Below are positions 1-8,392 of a DNA stretch of 64,000 nucleotides, in pieces; positions within the stretch are counted from its first letter, which is position 1, and each line of letters begins with the position of its first letter. The DNA comes from Erythrobacter sp. UBA1916 (lineage in GTDB: Bacteria > Pseudomonadota > Alphaproteobacteria > Sphingomonadales > Sphingomonadaceae), in contig DDFY01000005.1 of the NCBI GenBank assembly GCA_002337385.1, positions 28,262 to 92,261 of the forward strand. The letters run 5' to 3'. Position numbers and translations under genes: made by a program. Under the pieces are notes generated by a model. The model was not told where the DNA came from. It was given only the letters and a program-made list of their open reading frames with translations, and did no database searches.

Positions 1-336
1 CCGTCCCGAGATATCGACCACCACACGCGCCAGCGTCTCGTCCATCGGCGAGTGCGCCTCGCCATAACGGCCGATCCCGGCCTTGTCGCCCAGCGCCTCC
101 GCCAGTGCCTGCCCGAGCGCGATGGCGCTATCTTCGGTGGTGTGGTGCTGGTCGACGTGGAGATCGCCATCCACCTTCAGCGTCACGTCGATCAAGGAGT
201 GACGCGAGAATTGCTCAACCATGTGATCGAGAAAGCCGATCCCGGTGGAAATGTCGTAGGTTCCCGTGCCGTCGAGACATACCTCAACGGCAATGGCGGT
301 TTCCTTCGTGGTTCGCTCTATCCGGCCTGTTCGCAT
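1..336 (-). CDS. hisB: Imidazoleglycerol-phosphate dehydratase, C-terminus cut by window edge
   Basis: HisB dehydrates imidazoleglycerol phosphate to imidazoleacetol phosphate in cytoplasmic histidine biosynthesis. The 112 residues visible contain the metal-binding histidine motifs FLDHM (about 35-39) and DQHHTTED (about 62-69), and the family-typical stretch GRYGEAHSPMDETLARV near the edge. The start is the ATG whose complement lies at 334-336, giving MRTGRIERTTKET, the usual HisB N-terminus. The family is about 195 residues long, so roughly 80 residues lie outside the window. It is divergent from sspB across 100 bp. The other his genes are not visible here. Confidence 0.95.
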   Translation of the reverse strand, partial: MRTGRIERTTKETAIAVEVCLDGTGTYDISTGIGFLDHMVEQFSRHSLIDVTLKVDGDLHVDQHHTTEDSAIALGQALAEALGDKAGIGRYGEAHSPMDETLARVVVDISGR

Positions 337-436
337 GGGCTCGCCTATAAGCTGCTGGGCCACAGGCGCAAGATATCCCACAGTCACGCACGCTTTGGCG
401 CTTGACCTTGGGCGCGGCCATAGTCACCTAGCCACC

Positions 437-937
437 ATGAGCGACGAAGCGCCCGATAGCCTGATCCCGTACGACGAAATCGTGCAAGAAGCCCTGCGCG
501 CCGTAGTTGGCCGGGTTCTTGGATCGGTGGAGGAATCCGGCGGCGAACTGCCCGGTGGCCACCACTTCTACATTACCTTCAAGACTGCGGCGAGCGGGGT
601 CGATATTCCCTCGGCGCTGCGCGAACGGTTCCCCGACGAGATGACCATCGTGCTCCAGAACAAGTTCTGGGACCTGTCGGTCGGCGAAACGGGCTTTTCG
701 GTTGGCCTCAGCTTCAACCAGATCCCCTCGAAGCTGGTGATTCCCTTCTCGGCAATCACGGCCTTCGTCGATCCGGCGGTGGATTTCGGCTTGCAGTTCC
801 AGGCCGCCATTGACGATTTCGAGCAAGTCTCGGCCGACGATCAAGACACCGACGACGCAACTGACGCGGGCGAACCGGTCGCCAAGAGCGAAGACGGATC
901 GAACGTCGTCACCGTGGATTTCGGGCGCAAGAAATAG
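437..937 (+). CDS. sspB: SspB-family ClpXP adaptor protein
   Basis: The 166-residue product matches the alphaproteobacterial SspB family, which tethers ssrA-tagged and other substrates to the ClpX unfoldase for ClpP degradation. The N-terminal domain (about residues 8-130) has the characteristic YDEIVQEALRAVVGRVL helix, the HHFYITF strand and a P-[DE]-EM-T-I-VLQ stretch. An acidic, low-complexity linker (DDQDTDDATDAG) follows, ending in a short tail (VVTVDFGRKK) that resembles the ClpX-binding peptide at the end of SspB proteins. I took the ATG at 437 because an upstream start at 266 would run through the hisB promoter region. A small unknown gene follows after 35 bp. Confidence 0.9.
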   Translation: MSDEAPDSLIPYDEIVQEALRAVVGRVLGSVEESGGELPGGHHFYITFKTAASGVDIPSALRERFPDEMTIVLQNKFWDLSVGETGFSVGLSFNQIPSKLVIPFSAITAFVDPAVDFGLQFQAAIDDFEQVSADDQDTDDATDAGEPVAKSEDGSNVVTVDFGRKK

Positions 938-972
938 AACCATTTGCGCCAATTATGCGTTAGGCTGTGCAT

Positions 973-1281
973 ATGACCCGCAAATCCAAAGCCAAGCAAT
1001 CCGCCCAAGCCGAAGATGGCAAGCCGCTTTCCCACCCGGTCATCGCCGAAATCCTGATTGTCGTTATCTCTTCGCTGTTGCGAAACGTGGTCGTGCAAAT
1101 GCTCGAGAAGGGCAAGTTTGTGCAGACCGAGAAAGACCGCAAGCTGCTCAAGACCAGCCCGGCGCGCCGTGTTGGCCTGCTTGGCGCAAAATATATTGCC
1201 ATGAGATCGGTGCCCGGCGCCATGCTGGTGGGCGCTGGCATGGTCGCCACTGCCTTGATCCGTGGACGAGCAGACAAATAG
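973..1281 (+). CDS. Small conserved-looking hypothetical protein
   Basis: This encodes a 102-residue basic protein. It starts with a lysine-rich segment (MTRKSKAKQSAQ), then a hydrophobic stretch around residues 22-40 (VIAEILIVVISSLLRNVVV), a charged middle, and a second mildly hydrophobic, glycine-rich segment near residues 68-95. It could be a small membrane-associated protein. The start is the ATG at 973; a GTG two codons upstream at 967 is the alternative. It sits 35 bp after sspB and 59 bp before gmk on the same strand, so cotranscription is possible. I do not recognise the family, and no function can be assigned. Confidence 0.7.
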   Translation: MTRKSKAKQSAQAEDGKPLSHPVIAEILIVVISSLLRNVVVQMLEKGKFVQTEKDRKLLKTSPARRVGLLGAKYIAMRSVPGAMLVGAGMVATALIRGRADK

Positions 1282-1340
1282 AGCTGACCTGCCCATGATC
1301 CGGGGTTGATCGCCCGGGCAACCATGCGCCAGAAGCGGCT

Positions 1341-1976
1341 ATGGCCGAATCCGAAACCCTGCCGCGCCGCGGCCTGATGTTCATCCTCTCCTCGCCCTCG
1401 GGCGCAGGCAAGACCACGATCGCGCGCAAGCTGCTTGCCGCCGAGCAGAGCCTCGCCATGTCAGTGTCGGTCACTACCCGGCCAATGCGCCCCGGCGAGA
1501 CCGAGGGGCAGGACTATTTCTTTACCCAGCGCCCCGAGTTCGACCGCATGGTCGAGGCTGGCGGCTTCCTCGAATGGGCCGAAGTTTTCGGCAACTGCTA
1601 CGGCACGCCGCGCGCGCATATTGCCGAAGGGCTCGCCGCCGGACAGGACTACCTGTTCGATATCGACTGGCAGGGCGCGCAACAGTTGTCGCAGGCTGCC
1701 GGGCCCGACGTGGTCTCGGTGTTCCTGCTGCCGCCGAGCATTGCCGAACTCGAACACCGCCTGCGCTCACGCGGGACCGACAGCGACGAGGTAATCCGCG
1801 GCCGGATGGACCGCGCGAAGGCGGAAATCAGCCATTGGGACGCTTATGACTACGTGCTGGTGAACGAGGAAGTCGACGCCTGCTTCGAGGAAGTTCGCGC
1901 CATCCTACGCGCCGAACGCCTGAAGCGCGAACGCCAGCGCGGCCTGATCGAGTTTGCGCGCGAATTGATGCGCTGA
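1341..1976 (+). CDS. gmk: Guanylate kinase
   Basis: Gmk phosphorylates GMP to GDP with ATP, an essential cytoplasmic step in purine nucleotide supply. The 211-residue protein has the P-loop SSPSGAGKTT (about 17-26), the GMP-binding VSVTTRPMRPGE segment, the DYFF/F-[DE]-RMVEAGGFLEWAEVFGNCYGT region and the DIDWQGAQQL motif, all diagnostic of the family. Length and order match bacterial Gmk. The start ATG at 1341 leaves a 10-residue leader before the kinase core. dapD follows 61 bp downstream in the same direction. Confidence 0.97.
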   Translation: MAESETLPRRGLMFILSSPSGAGKTTIARKLLAAEQSLAMSVSVTTRPMRPGETEGQDYFFTQRPEFDRMVEAGGFLEWAEVFGNCYGTPRAHIAEGLAAGQDYLFDIDWQGAQQLSQAAGPDVVSVFLLPPSIAELEHRLRSRGTDSDEVIRGRMDRAKAEISHWDAYDYVLVNEEVDACFEEVRAILRAERLKRERQRGLIEFARELMR

Positions 1977-2037
1977 CTTGTCTCCCCCGGAGTCAGGCGC
2001 TAGCCGCACTGTCAAACAGACACGAGGAATTCCCTGC

Positions 2038-2880
2038 ATGACCGCCGAACTCCAGTCCGCCATCGAAGCCGCCTTCGAAGACCGCGCCAATGTCACCGTC
2101 GCCAGCCGCGAGGTTGCCGGGGTCGTGAACGAGGCGCTCCAATTGCTCGACAGCGGCGAAGCCCGCGTTGCCGAGCCTGATGGCAATGGCGGCTGGCAGG
2201 TCAACCAGTGGCTGAAAAAGGCTGTGCTGCTCTCGTTCCGCCTGCGCGACAACGTCGTGATCGAACACGGTGCGGGCGGCGGTGCCCCCGCCTTCGACAA
2301 GGTGCCGAGCAAGTTCGCCGGTTGGGGCGACAACATGTTCGCCGATGCCGGCTTCCGCGTAGTGCCCGGTGCAGTGGTGCGCCGCGGCAGCTTCATCGGC
2401 AAGAACGTGGTGCTGATGCCGAGCTTCGTGAACATCGGCGCGTTCGTCGATGAAGGCACCATGGTCGACACCTGGGCGACGGTTGGCTCTTGCGCGCAGA
2501 TCGGCAAGAACGTCCACATTTCGGGCGGCGCCGGGATCGGCGGCGTGCTCGAACCGCTGCAGGCCGGCCCGGTGATCATCGGTGACGGCGCCTTCATCGG
2601 CGCGCGCTCGGAAGTGGCCGAAGGCGTGCGCGTGGGCGAAGGCGCGGTGCTGTCGATGGGCGTCTATCTCGGCGCCTCGACCAAGATCGTCGACCGCGCG
2701 ACCGGCGAAGTGCACATGGGCGAAGTGCCGCCCTACGCGGTGGTCGTTCCCGGCACCATGCCCGGCAAGCCGCTACCCGATGGCACCCCCGGCCCCAGCC
2801 TTTACTGCGCCGTGATCGTGAAGACGGTCGATGCGCAGACCCGCTCGAAGACGGGGATTAACGACCTGCTGCGCGACTAG
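2038..2880 (+). CDS. dapD: Tetrahydrodipicolinate N-succinyltransferase
   Basis: DapD transfers succinyl from succinyl-CoA to tetrahydrodipicolinate in the succinylase branch of lysine and meso-diaminopimelate synthesis. The 280-residue sequence begins with the N-terminal helical domain (LQSAIEAAFEDR), has the VNQWLKKAVLLSFRL segment near residue 60, and then a left-handed beta-helix of hexapeptide repeats (about residues 105-215: GAVVRRGSFIGKNVVLM, MVDTWATVGSCAQIGKNVHISGGAGIGGV). It ends with the CAVIVKTVDAQTRSKT segment seen in DapD. The start at 2038 fits the alignment of the N-terminal helix; the longer frame from 1978 does not. Confidence 0.97.
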   Translation: MTAELQSAIEAAFEDRANVTVASREVAGVVNEALQLLDSGEARVAEPDGNGGWQVNQWLKKAVLLSFRLRDNVVIEHGAGGGAPAFDKVPSKFAGWGDNMFADAGFRVVPGAVVRRGSFIGKNVVLMPSFVNIGAFVDEGTMVDTWATVGSCAQIGKNVHISGGAGIGGVLEPLQAGPVIIGDGAFIGARSEVAEGVRVGEGAVLSMGVYLGASTKIVDRATGEVHMGEVPPYAVVVPGTMPGKPLPDGTPGPSLYCAVIVKTVDAQTRSKTGINDLLRD

Positions 2881-2899
2881 GCGCACCTGAGGAGGGCTG

Positions 2900-3337
2900 A
2901 TGACCGCGGGGCTATGGATTGAATTTGCAGTGTCGACGGTGCTGGTCGTCGCCACCATCGTGATCCATGGCTTCGGCTTGTTCAGCCTCAATCGGCTGCT
3001 GCGTACCGAGCGCTCGCGCGAGCGGATCGAGAATATCGATCCCTTGTCGCTGCACGGGGTGGCCTTCACGCTGGCGATCGTGCTGGCGTTGGTCGCGCTG
3101 CACGGGATAGAAATCTGGCTGTTCGCCGTCGCCTATCTGATCGCCGGAGCCAGCAATACGCTGGAAGCGGCGCTCTACTTCTCGTCGATTTCCTATTCGA
3201 CGGTGGGCTATTCCGATGCCCATGTGCTGCTCGACTGGCGCATGGTCGGCGCCTTCGAGAGCATCATTGGCGTGATCATGCTGGGCTGGTCGACCGCCTT
3301 CTTCTTCCGCATGCTGGGACGCATCGATCCGGGCTGA
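2900..3337 (+). CDS. Small ion-channel-like membrane protein with K+ selectivity-filter signature
   Basis: The 145-residue protein has three hydrophobic segments, at about residues 8-30, 54-82 and 113-138. Between the last two lies a pore-helix-like stretch ending in SYSTVGYSD (about 98-106). TVGYSD closely resembles the TVGYGD selectivity filter of potassium channels, and the layout fits the bacterial Ion_trans_2 family. No RCK, cyclic-nucleotide or other cytoplasmic domain is present. The gene starts 19 bp after dapD with a GGAGGGC ribosome binding site (2890-2896). K+ conduction is inferred from the motif; the last filter-region glycine is serine here. Confidence 0.75.
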   Translation: MTAGLWIEFAVSTVLVVATIVIHGFGLFSLNRLLRTERSRERIENIDPLSLHGVAFTLAIVLALVALHGIEIWLFAVAYLIAGASNTLEAALYFSSISYSTVGYSDAHVLLDWRMVGAFESIIGVIMLGWSTAFFFRMLGRIDPG

Positions 3338-3399
3338 ACCGGAACCAGACGGGGTCTGCGCGCGTAGGTTTGGTAAGAACACAAACGAAAGGCCCCAAA

Positions 3400-3549
3400 A
3401 TGCAACAGGATGATCAGCAGCTTCACATGACGACCGACGACGCGCGCGGCGGCTCTTCGACCAATGTCGTGCGCTGGGTACTGGGTATCAGCCTTGTCCT
3501 CGCGGTGATCGCTATGTCGGTGGTCTGGATTATTCCGGCGCTCAGCTAA
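3400..3549 (+). CDS. Small single-span membrane protein, 49 aa
   Basis: A 49-residue ORF encodes a polar N-terminus (MQQDDQQLHMTTDDARGG) followed by one transmembrane helix (about residues 25-47, VVRWVLGISLVLAVIAMSVVWII). It is followed within 5 bp by the DUF3008 gene on the same strand. The codon use is ordinary for the window and the topology is clean, so I regard it as real despite its length. The function is unknown. Confidence 0.65.
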   Translation: MQQDDQQLHMTTDDARGGSSTNVVRWVLGISLVLAVIAMSVVWIIPALS

Positions 3550-3553
3550 GCCG

Positions 3554-3739
3554 ATGAAAGCCAAGTCAAAGGCCCAGCAGAAAGCCGCCGGTGCCGCGCT
3601 TTCCGCCAAGCGCGGCGATATGGACCCGGGCGACCTTCAGGGTGCGTCGCGCGAGATGTACGACACCATGAGCGAGAGCGAGCTGGACGATATGGCCTCA
3701 ACCAGCCGCGACGATCTGCCCGAACACGCCGACGATTAA
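3554..3739 (+). CDS. DUF3008 family small protein
   Basis: The 61-residue product, MKAKSKAQQKAAGAALSAKR followed by DLQGASREMYDTMSESELDDMASTSRDDLPEH, matches the DUF3008 family. These are short, soluble, highly charged proteins widespread in Proteobacteria with no established function. It overlaps the stop codon of the convergent dipeptidase gene by 4 bp. It is probably cotranscribed with the tiny membrane protein 5 bp upstream. Confidence 0.85.
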   Translation: MKAKSKAQQKAAGAALSAKRGDMDPGDLQGASREMYDTMSESELDDMASTSRDDLPEHADD

Positions 3740-4992
3740 TCGACCGGCGTTTCGATCGGCGGCATGTCTGCCACGCTGGCGGCATAGGCTTCGGCTGCGC
3801 GCAGCACCCGCATCATGTTGCGGCTGGCGATTTTTTCGAGGTCTTCCTGCGAATACCCCCGCCGCGCCAGTTCCACGAACAGCGCGGGATAGCCCGCGAC
3901 ATCTTCCATGCCGACCGGGCCGGTTGCCATTCCATCATAGTCGCCGCCAAGCCCGATGTGGTCGATCCCGGCCACATCGCGAATGTGGTCGATATGGTCG
4001 GCCATGTCGGAGACGGTCGCCTTGGGAGCCGGATTTTCGCTTTCCCACTGTGCCATGCCTGCGGCCACCGCGTCGGGCTGGCCGCGCCACAGGCTCTCCA
4101 ACCGGGCCTGCTCAGCAGCATGGGCCGCATCGTACACGCGCAGCTCTTCGCTGATGTAGTTGGGCAGCGCCACCACCATCACGATCCCGCCGTTATCCTT
4201 CAGCCGCGCCAGCACCGCATCGGGCACGTTGCGCGCATGGCCGTTGACCGCGCGCGCACCCGAATGGCTGAAGATCACCGGCGCCTTCGCCACGTCGAGC
4301 GCGTCGTTCATGGTCGCCTCGCTGGTATGCGACAGGTCGACCAGCATGCCGAGCCGGTTCATCTCCTCGACCACCTTCACCCCGAAGTCGGTCAGCCCGT
4401 CGTGCTGCGGGGCGGCAGTGGCGCTGTCGGCCCAGCTCATCTGCGCCGAGTGAGTCAGCGTCATGTAGCGCGCGCCGAGCGCATAGAACTGGCGCAGCAC
4501 GCCCAGACTGTCGGAAATGGCATAGCCGCCTTCCATGCCCATCAAGGAGGCGATCTTGCCCTGCGCCATCGCCGCCTCGACCTCGTCCGCACTGGTGGCG
4601 AGCGCCATGTCATCGGAGTTGCGCGCGATCAGCCGCTTGGTCACGTCAATCTGCTCGAGCACCTCGACCGTGGCGGCATTGTCCTCAAGCCCGGCCGAGA
4701 CATAGACCGACCAGAACTGCGCGCCGACATGGCCTTGGCGCAGGCGCGGCAGGTCGGTGTGCATGCCCCCTTCGCTCCAGCCGTTGCTGGGGGCATTGCT
4801 GGTGTCGGTGAAGTCGAAGTCGGCGAGCACATCGTGATAGCGACCGCGCAGCTGCTCAGGCACGTCGTTGTGCCCATCCCACACTGGCGCGGCTTCGAGC
4901 GCCGCCGCCGCCGTCTCTTCCGGAGTCTGCGCGGCGGCGGGGAGCGAAAGCGCGAGCAGCGAGGCGGCGAGCATCAGGCGGGAAAGGGACAT
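3736..4992 (-). CDS. Membrane (renal-type) dipeptidase, peptidase family M19
   Basis: The 418-residue protein begins with a classical signal peptide (MSLSRLMLAASLLALSLPAAAQ), so it acts in the periplasm or outside. The M19 zinc ligands and signature segments are present: WDGHNDVPEQLR, the GMEGGYAI region, LTHSAQMSWADS, MLVDLSHTSEATM, APVIFSHSGARAV and DHIGLGGDYDGM. Members hydrolyse dipeptides and sometimes other amide substrates, and the exact substrate cannot be read from sequence. The start at 4992 is fixed by the signal peptide. It is a single-gene unit, convergent with DUF3008. Confidence 0.93.
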   Translation of the reverse strand: MSLSRLMLAASLLALSLPAAAQTPEETAAAALEAAPVWDGHNDVPEQLRGRYHDVLADFDFTDTSNAPSNGWSEGGMHTDLPRLRQGHVGAQFWSVYVSAGLEDNAATVEVLEQIDVTKRLIARNSDDMALATSADEVEAAMAQGKIASLMGMEGGYAISDSLGVLRQFYALGARYMTLTHSAQMSWADSATAAPQHDGLTDFGVKVVEEMNRLGMLVDLSHTSEATMNDALDVAKAPVIFSHSGARAVNGHARNVPDAVLARLKDNGGIVMVVALPNYISEELRVYDAAHAAEQARLESLWRGQPDAVAAGMAQWESENPAPKATVSDMADHIDHIRDVAGIDHIGLGGDYDGMATGPVGMEDVAGYPALFVELARRGYSQEDLEKIASRNMMRVLRAAEAYAASVADMPPIETPVD

Positions 4993-5082
4993 GGGATCTC
5001 CTAAATGGTTTCACCGTATATCATCGCAAGTCGCGCCATGTTGCAAGGCACAATGACCTTGTGAGACGCATAAGGGGCAGGC

Positions 5083-5499
5083 ATGGTCTTCAACATGGCG
5101 AGAACGATCCTGCGTTGGCTGCTGGTGCTGCTCTATCTGGCGGCGGGCTACTTCCATCTCACCACTCCGCTTACCTTCCTCGCGATCATGCCCGGCTGGG
5201 TGCCTTACCCGCTGCAGGTGATCTACTGGACCGGCCTTGCCGAAGTGGCCGGCGCAGTGGCGCTGGCGCAGCCGTTCGGGCCGTGGCTGCGCAAGGCGGC
5301 GGGCATTGGCCTGGCGCTCTATGCGCTGTGCGTCTGGCCCGCCAACGTGAACCACATGCTGATCGACCTTGCCCGCCCCGACCACGGCCTGGGCCTCGCT
5401 TACCATGTGCCGCGCATGATCGCGCAGCCGCTGCTGATCTGGCTCGCCCTGTGGACCGCCAAGGTGATCGACTGGCCCTTCAAGCGCCGCAGCAAGTAG
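5083..5499 (+). CDS. DoxX-like integral membrane protein
   Basis: The 138-residue protein has four predicted membrane helices (about 8-28, 40-66, 72-94, 108-132). The N-terminal half resembles the DoxX/YkgB-type superfamily (LYLAAGYFHLTTPLTFLAIMPGW followed by a polar GLAEVAGAVAL helix). Members are associated with quinone or redox processes, but this branch has no proven function. The start at 5083 has an in-frame ATG alternative at 5095. It is divergent from the dipeptidase gene and convergent with the gallate dioxygenase. Confidence 0.75.
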   Translation: MVFNMARTILRWLLVLLYLAAGYFHLTTPLTFLAIMPGWVPYPLQVIYWTGLAEVAGAVALAQPFGPWLRKAAGIGLALYALCVWPANVNHMLIDLARPDHGLGLAYHVPRMIAQPLLIWLALWTAKVIDWPFKRRSK

Positions 5500-5509
5500 G
5501 CGTGCGCGA

Positions 5510-6778
5510 TCATCCCGCCGGTTCGGCCTCCACCGAGTAGTTGATCGCGGCATTGCGGGTCTTCTGGAACTCCTCCACGCTCATGCCCTTCATCGCGGCA
5601 TAGACGTCGATATTGCCCAGCCCCACCACCGGGGCGAGCTTCTCCAGATTGAAGAAGATCACGCCGTACTGGATCATGCCGATCCAGTTGCGATCGCGGA
5701 TGAGCGTCTTCTCCTCCTCGGTCAGAGCATACTCATCGGCCAGCGTCTCGAAGTCACTGATGAAGCGGGCGCGGAACTCCGGCTTCACGATCGAGTGGAG
5801 GAAGTTGTTGATCCGCCATGCCCTGGCACTGCGCGTGATCGTGAACGGATAGGTGCCCTCCAGCTCCAGCGCCGGGGCGACATCGCGGTAGATGCGGGTC
5901 GCATAGTCCTCCACGCTTTCGGGCGAGGGATCGGGCTCGGCATCTTCGAACACCATGCTGGCAATGCTGGTCATGCTAGGCAGGAAGAAGCTGCGGTGGA
6001 GCTCCTTGACCTTGGGCGCCAGGCACCCGCGCATCAGCATCCACATCACGATCTCGGCGCCTTCCATGCCGCCCAGCTTCACCAGCTCGCCCACGGGAAT
6101 GTCGAGCAGCCCCTCGGGATCGGAGGCCAGCCGGTCCATGAACTCGTGGTCCCATTCGACATTGTTGAACCCGCAGCGCTCGCCGTGGACCTGATGCGAC
6201 AGCCCGCCGGTGCCCGCAATCGCCACCTTGATGTCAGCCGGGTAGTTCTGGATCGCCCGGCGCAGCGAGCGGCCGAAGTTCCAGAACCGCCGCGCCTTCG
6301 GTATCGGCAGTTCGAGCACCCCGCACTGGAGCGGCACGATCTTGCACGGCCAGCCCTCTTCGTCCGAATGCGGCAGCAGCACCGACAGCGGCGAGAAGGC
6401 CCCGTGGTCCAGCCCCATGCCCTGCCAGTACGAGAGGTCGAAGTCGTCGGCCACCATGCCGAAGGCGAGGTGCTGCGCGAAGTCCGGGTCGCCCTTGATC
6501 GGCGGGATCTTGCGCGGGCCGCCGCCCTCGTCGGCTGCTGCATACTCCTCGCCGATGCCGATGGCGAAGTGCGAGTAGTGCTGCATCCAGAACGAGGTCA
6601 TGTGGTCGTTGTAGACGTAGACGATGACATCGGGCTTCGTCTCAGCCAGCCACTGCTTGACCGGCTCGAAGCCTTCGAAGATCGGCTTCCACACCGGATC
6701 GTCCTGCTTGCCCGCGTCCTGCGCGAAGGCGATGGTGGGGGTATGCGATACGGCAAAGCCGCCGACGATCTGCGCCAT
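5510..6778 (-). CDS. Gallate dioxygenase (LigB-type extradiol, fused alpha domain), copy 1
   Basis: The 422-residue protein matches the GalA/DesB family, which opens the gallate ring between C4 and C5 to yield 4-oxalomesaconate using Fe(II) and O2. The N-terminal catalytic LigB-type domain carries the iron-site histidines His12 (FAVSHTPTIAF) and about His59 (YNDHMTSF), plus GTGGLSHQVHGE near residue 190. The last 100 or so residues (LTEEEKTLIRDRNWIGMIQYGVIFF, MKGMSVEEFQKTRNAAINY) are the LigA-like domain that is a separate subunit in LigAB. The start MAQIVGG at 6778 matches copy 2; the longer frame to 7000 is not conserved. No other gallate-pathway gene is adjacent. Confidence 0.88.
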   Translation of the reverse strand: MAQIVGGFAVSHTPTIAFAQDAGKQDDPVWKPIFEGFEPVKQWLAETKPDVIVYVYNDHMTSFWMQHYSHFAIGIGEEYAAADEGGGPRKIPPIKGDPDFAQHLAFGMVADDFDLSYWQGMGLDHGAFSPLSVLLPHSDEEGWPCKIVPLQCGVLELPIPKARRFWNFGRSLRRAIQNYPADIKVAIAGTGGLSHQVHGERCGFNNVEWDHEFMDRLASDPEGLLDIPVGELVKLGGMEGAEIVMWMLMRGCLAPKVKELHRSFFLPSMTSIASMVFEDAEPDPSPESVEDYATRIYRDVAPALELEGTYPFTITRSARAWRINNFLHSIVKPEFRARFISDFETLADEYALTEEEKTLIRDRNWIGMIQYGVIFFNLEKLAPVVGLGNIDVYAAMKGMSVEEFQKTRNAAINYSVEAEPAG

Positions 6779-7036
6779 GGTTGCTCTCTCCACTGCCGCC
6801 CGCACGCCGATGCAAGCGGGCCGGTTCGATCGGAGAGCTAACCCGCCCGCCCACGGCGATCCTTGCGCGAGGTCAATCTGCGGGGGCTGCCGCGCAAGGT
6901 GTGACAGGTGTGACAGTGTCCTGAGCGGAAACCGCCAACCCGCTTTGCACCGGGTGGATTCTCTTGCAGAACGAAGGACTTGCCGGGCCATGCCGGGCAC
7001 AAAGCACAGCGTGCGGCTTGTAGGAAAGGGGCGCGC

Positions 7037-7816
7037 TCAGCCCGCGAAGACAATCGCCCGCCGATAGAGATGCCAGGTCGCATGGCCGAGCACCGGCAGC
7101 GCCACCAGCAGCCCCAGGAACCACGGCAGCAGCGCCAGCGTCAGCAGCACCGCCACGATCACCGCCCAGCCCAGCATCACCGCCCGGTGCTGCCCGACAA
7201 GGCGCAGGCTGGCAAAGGTCGCGGTGAGGAAATCGACCTCGCGGTCCACCAGCATCGGCAGGCTGGCCACGGTGAAGGCGAAGAACACATAGGCAACCAC
7301 GGCCCCCACCGCGCCGCCGACCACCAGCATGGCGAGCCCCGCCGGGGTGGTGAACAGCGCGAGCGAGTGCGTGCCGATGCCCGATTCGGCCATGAAGATC
7401 GCGAAGATGCCGTGGGCAAGGATCATCCAGAAGCTGAAGCCGACGAACAGGAACCCGCCCATCATCAGCAGCTGATCGTCGCCCTGCCCGCGCAAGGCGC
7501 CGAGCACCTGCGGCCAGCTTGCCTGCTCGCCCCGTTCGCGCTGGCGGCTCGCCTCGTACAGCCCCACCGCGGTGAACGGGGCAAGCAAGGGAAAGCCCGC
7601 CGCGGCGGCAAAGATCCAGCTGCCCCCGCCGCCGGTCACCAACGCCTGCGACATCAGGTTGCCAGCGATCACGTAGATTATGGCAAAGAACAGCCCGAAT
7701 TGCGGGCAAGCCAGAAAGTCGCGCCACCCTGCGGCGAGCGCCGTGCGCAGATCGGCCCATTCGAGCCTTTCGCAAACCACTGGCACCGGGCGCGGTGCCG
7801 CCATGTCTTCAGCCAT
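7037..7816 (-). CDS. DUF2189 family membrane protein
   Basis: The 259-residue protein has a short cytoplasmic N-terminus and about six membrane helices. It fits the DUF2189 family: LRTALAAGWRDFLACPQFGLFFAIIYVIAGN near the start, AGFPLLAPFTAVGLYEASRQRERGE, then DFLTATFASLRLVGQHRAVML and ILGHATWHLYRRAI-like ending. The function is unknown. The start ATG is at 7816, and the GNAT gene lies 36 bp upstream on the same strand, so the two may be cotranscribed. Confidence 0.85.
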   Translation of the reverse strand: MAEDMAAPRPVPVVCERLEWADLRTALAAGWRDFLACPQFGLFFAIIYVIAGNLMSQALVTGGGGSWIFAAAAGFPLLAPFTAVGLYEASRQRERGEQASWPQVLGALRGQGDDQLLMMGGFLFVGFSFWMILAHGIFAIFMAESGIGTHSLALFTTPAGLAMLVVGGAVGAVVAYVFFAFTVASLPMLVDREVDFLTATFASLRLVGQHRAVMLGWAVIVAVLLTLALLPWFLGLLVALPVLGHATWHLYRRAIVFAG

Positions 7817-7852
7817 TGCCCTTCCCCCTCTTCCCGGAGATGACGGCGATCT

Positions 7853-8392
7853 TCAGTCACCGTCCTCCCGGTCTATCTTGCCAAGCGCACGCGCCATCCA
7901 GCAAGCGCTATTTCCATAGATGCTGACCTTCTCTTGCAGTTCGCGCGAAACCGGTTCCGCGACAAAGCCGAGCTTGCTCCAATAGGCCGCCGCGCCTTTG
8001 ACCGCGATCAGCTCCGCCCGGTGCAGCCCGTCCTTCGCCGCCAGCGCGAAGGCGTGTTCGATGAGTTTGCGGCCGATAGCGAGCCCGCGCCCGGCGCGCG
8101 CTACGGACAGATCGTGCAGGAACAGCACTTCGCTGGGCACCGAGTCATCAAGGATCGCTCCGATTGGGGGCGGTGACGCGCGCCGCCAGCCGTGGGCAAG
8201 CAGGTAGCCGAGCAATTGCCCGTCGCATCTGGCGGCGAGACAATAGGAGCGTGTCAGCGTGATCCGGCTGCGAAAGGCGCTCTCGCCTTCGCGCAGGAAC
8301 TCCGGGTAGGCCTCGGCCTGAATCTCGAGTGCGGCTGGCAGGTCGCTCAGGTGCAGGGCGTCGACGGCAACGGCTGGCTGATCGCAAGACAT
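7853..8392 (-). CDS. GNAT family N-acetyltransferase
   Basis: This is a 179-residue single-domain acetyltransferase. The acetyl-CoA binding motif A is readable as LHDLSVARAGRGLAIGRKLIEHAFALA (about residues 93-119), followed by the typical GLHRAELIAVKGAAAYWSKLGFV segment of motif B. The substrate is unknown; members of this shape modify small amines or protein N-termini. It is first in a leftward pair with the DUF2189 gene and divergent from the GT14 gene over 319 bp. Confidence 0.87.
   Translation of the reverse strand: MSCDQPAVAVDALHLSDLPAALEIQAEAYPEFLREGESAFRSRITLTRSYCLAARCDGQLLGYLLAHGWRRASPPPIGAILDDSVPSEVLFLHDLSVARAGRGLAIGRKLIEHAFALAAKDGLHRAELIAVKGAAAYWSKLGFVAEPVSRELQEKVSIYGNSACWMARALGKIDREDGD

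Noticed and set aside
6899..6916. Tandem GTGTGACAG repeats resembling a PHO box
   Set aside because: The period is 9 bp rather than 11 bp, and the nearest genes are not phosphate-related. Treated as a chance tandem repeat.
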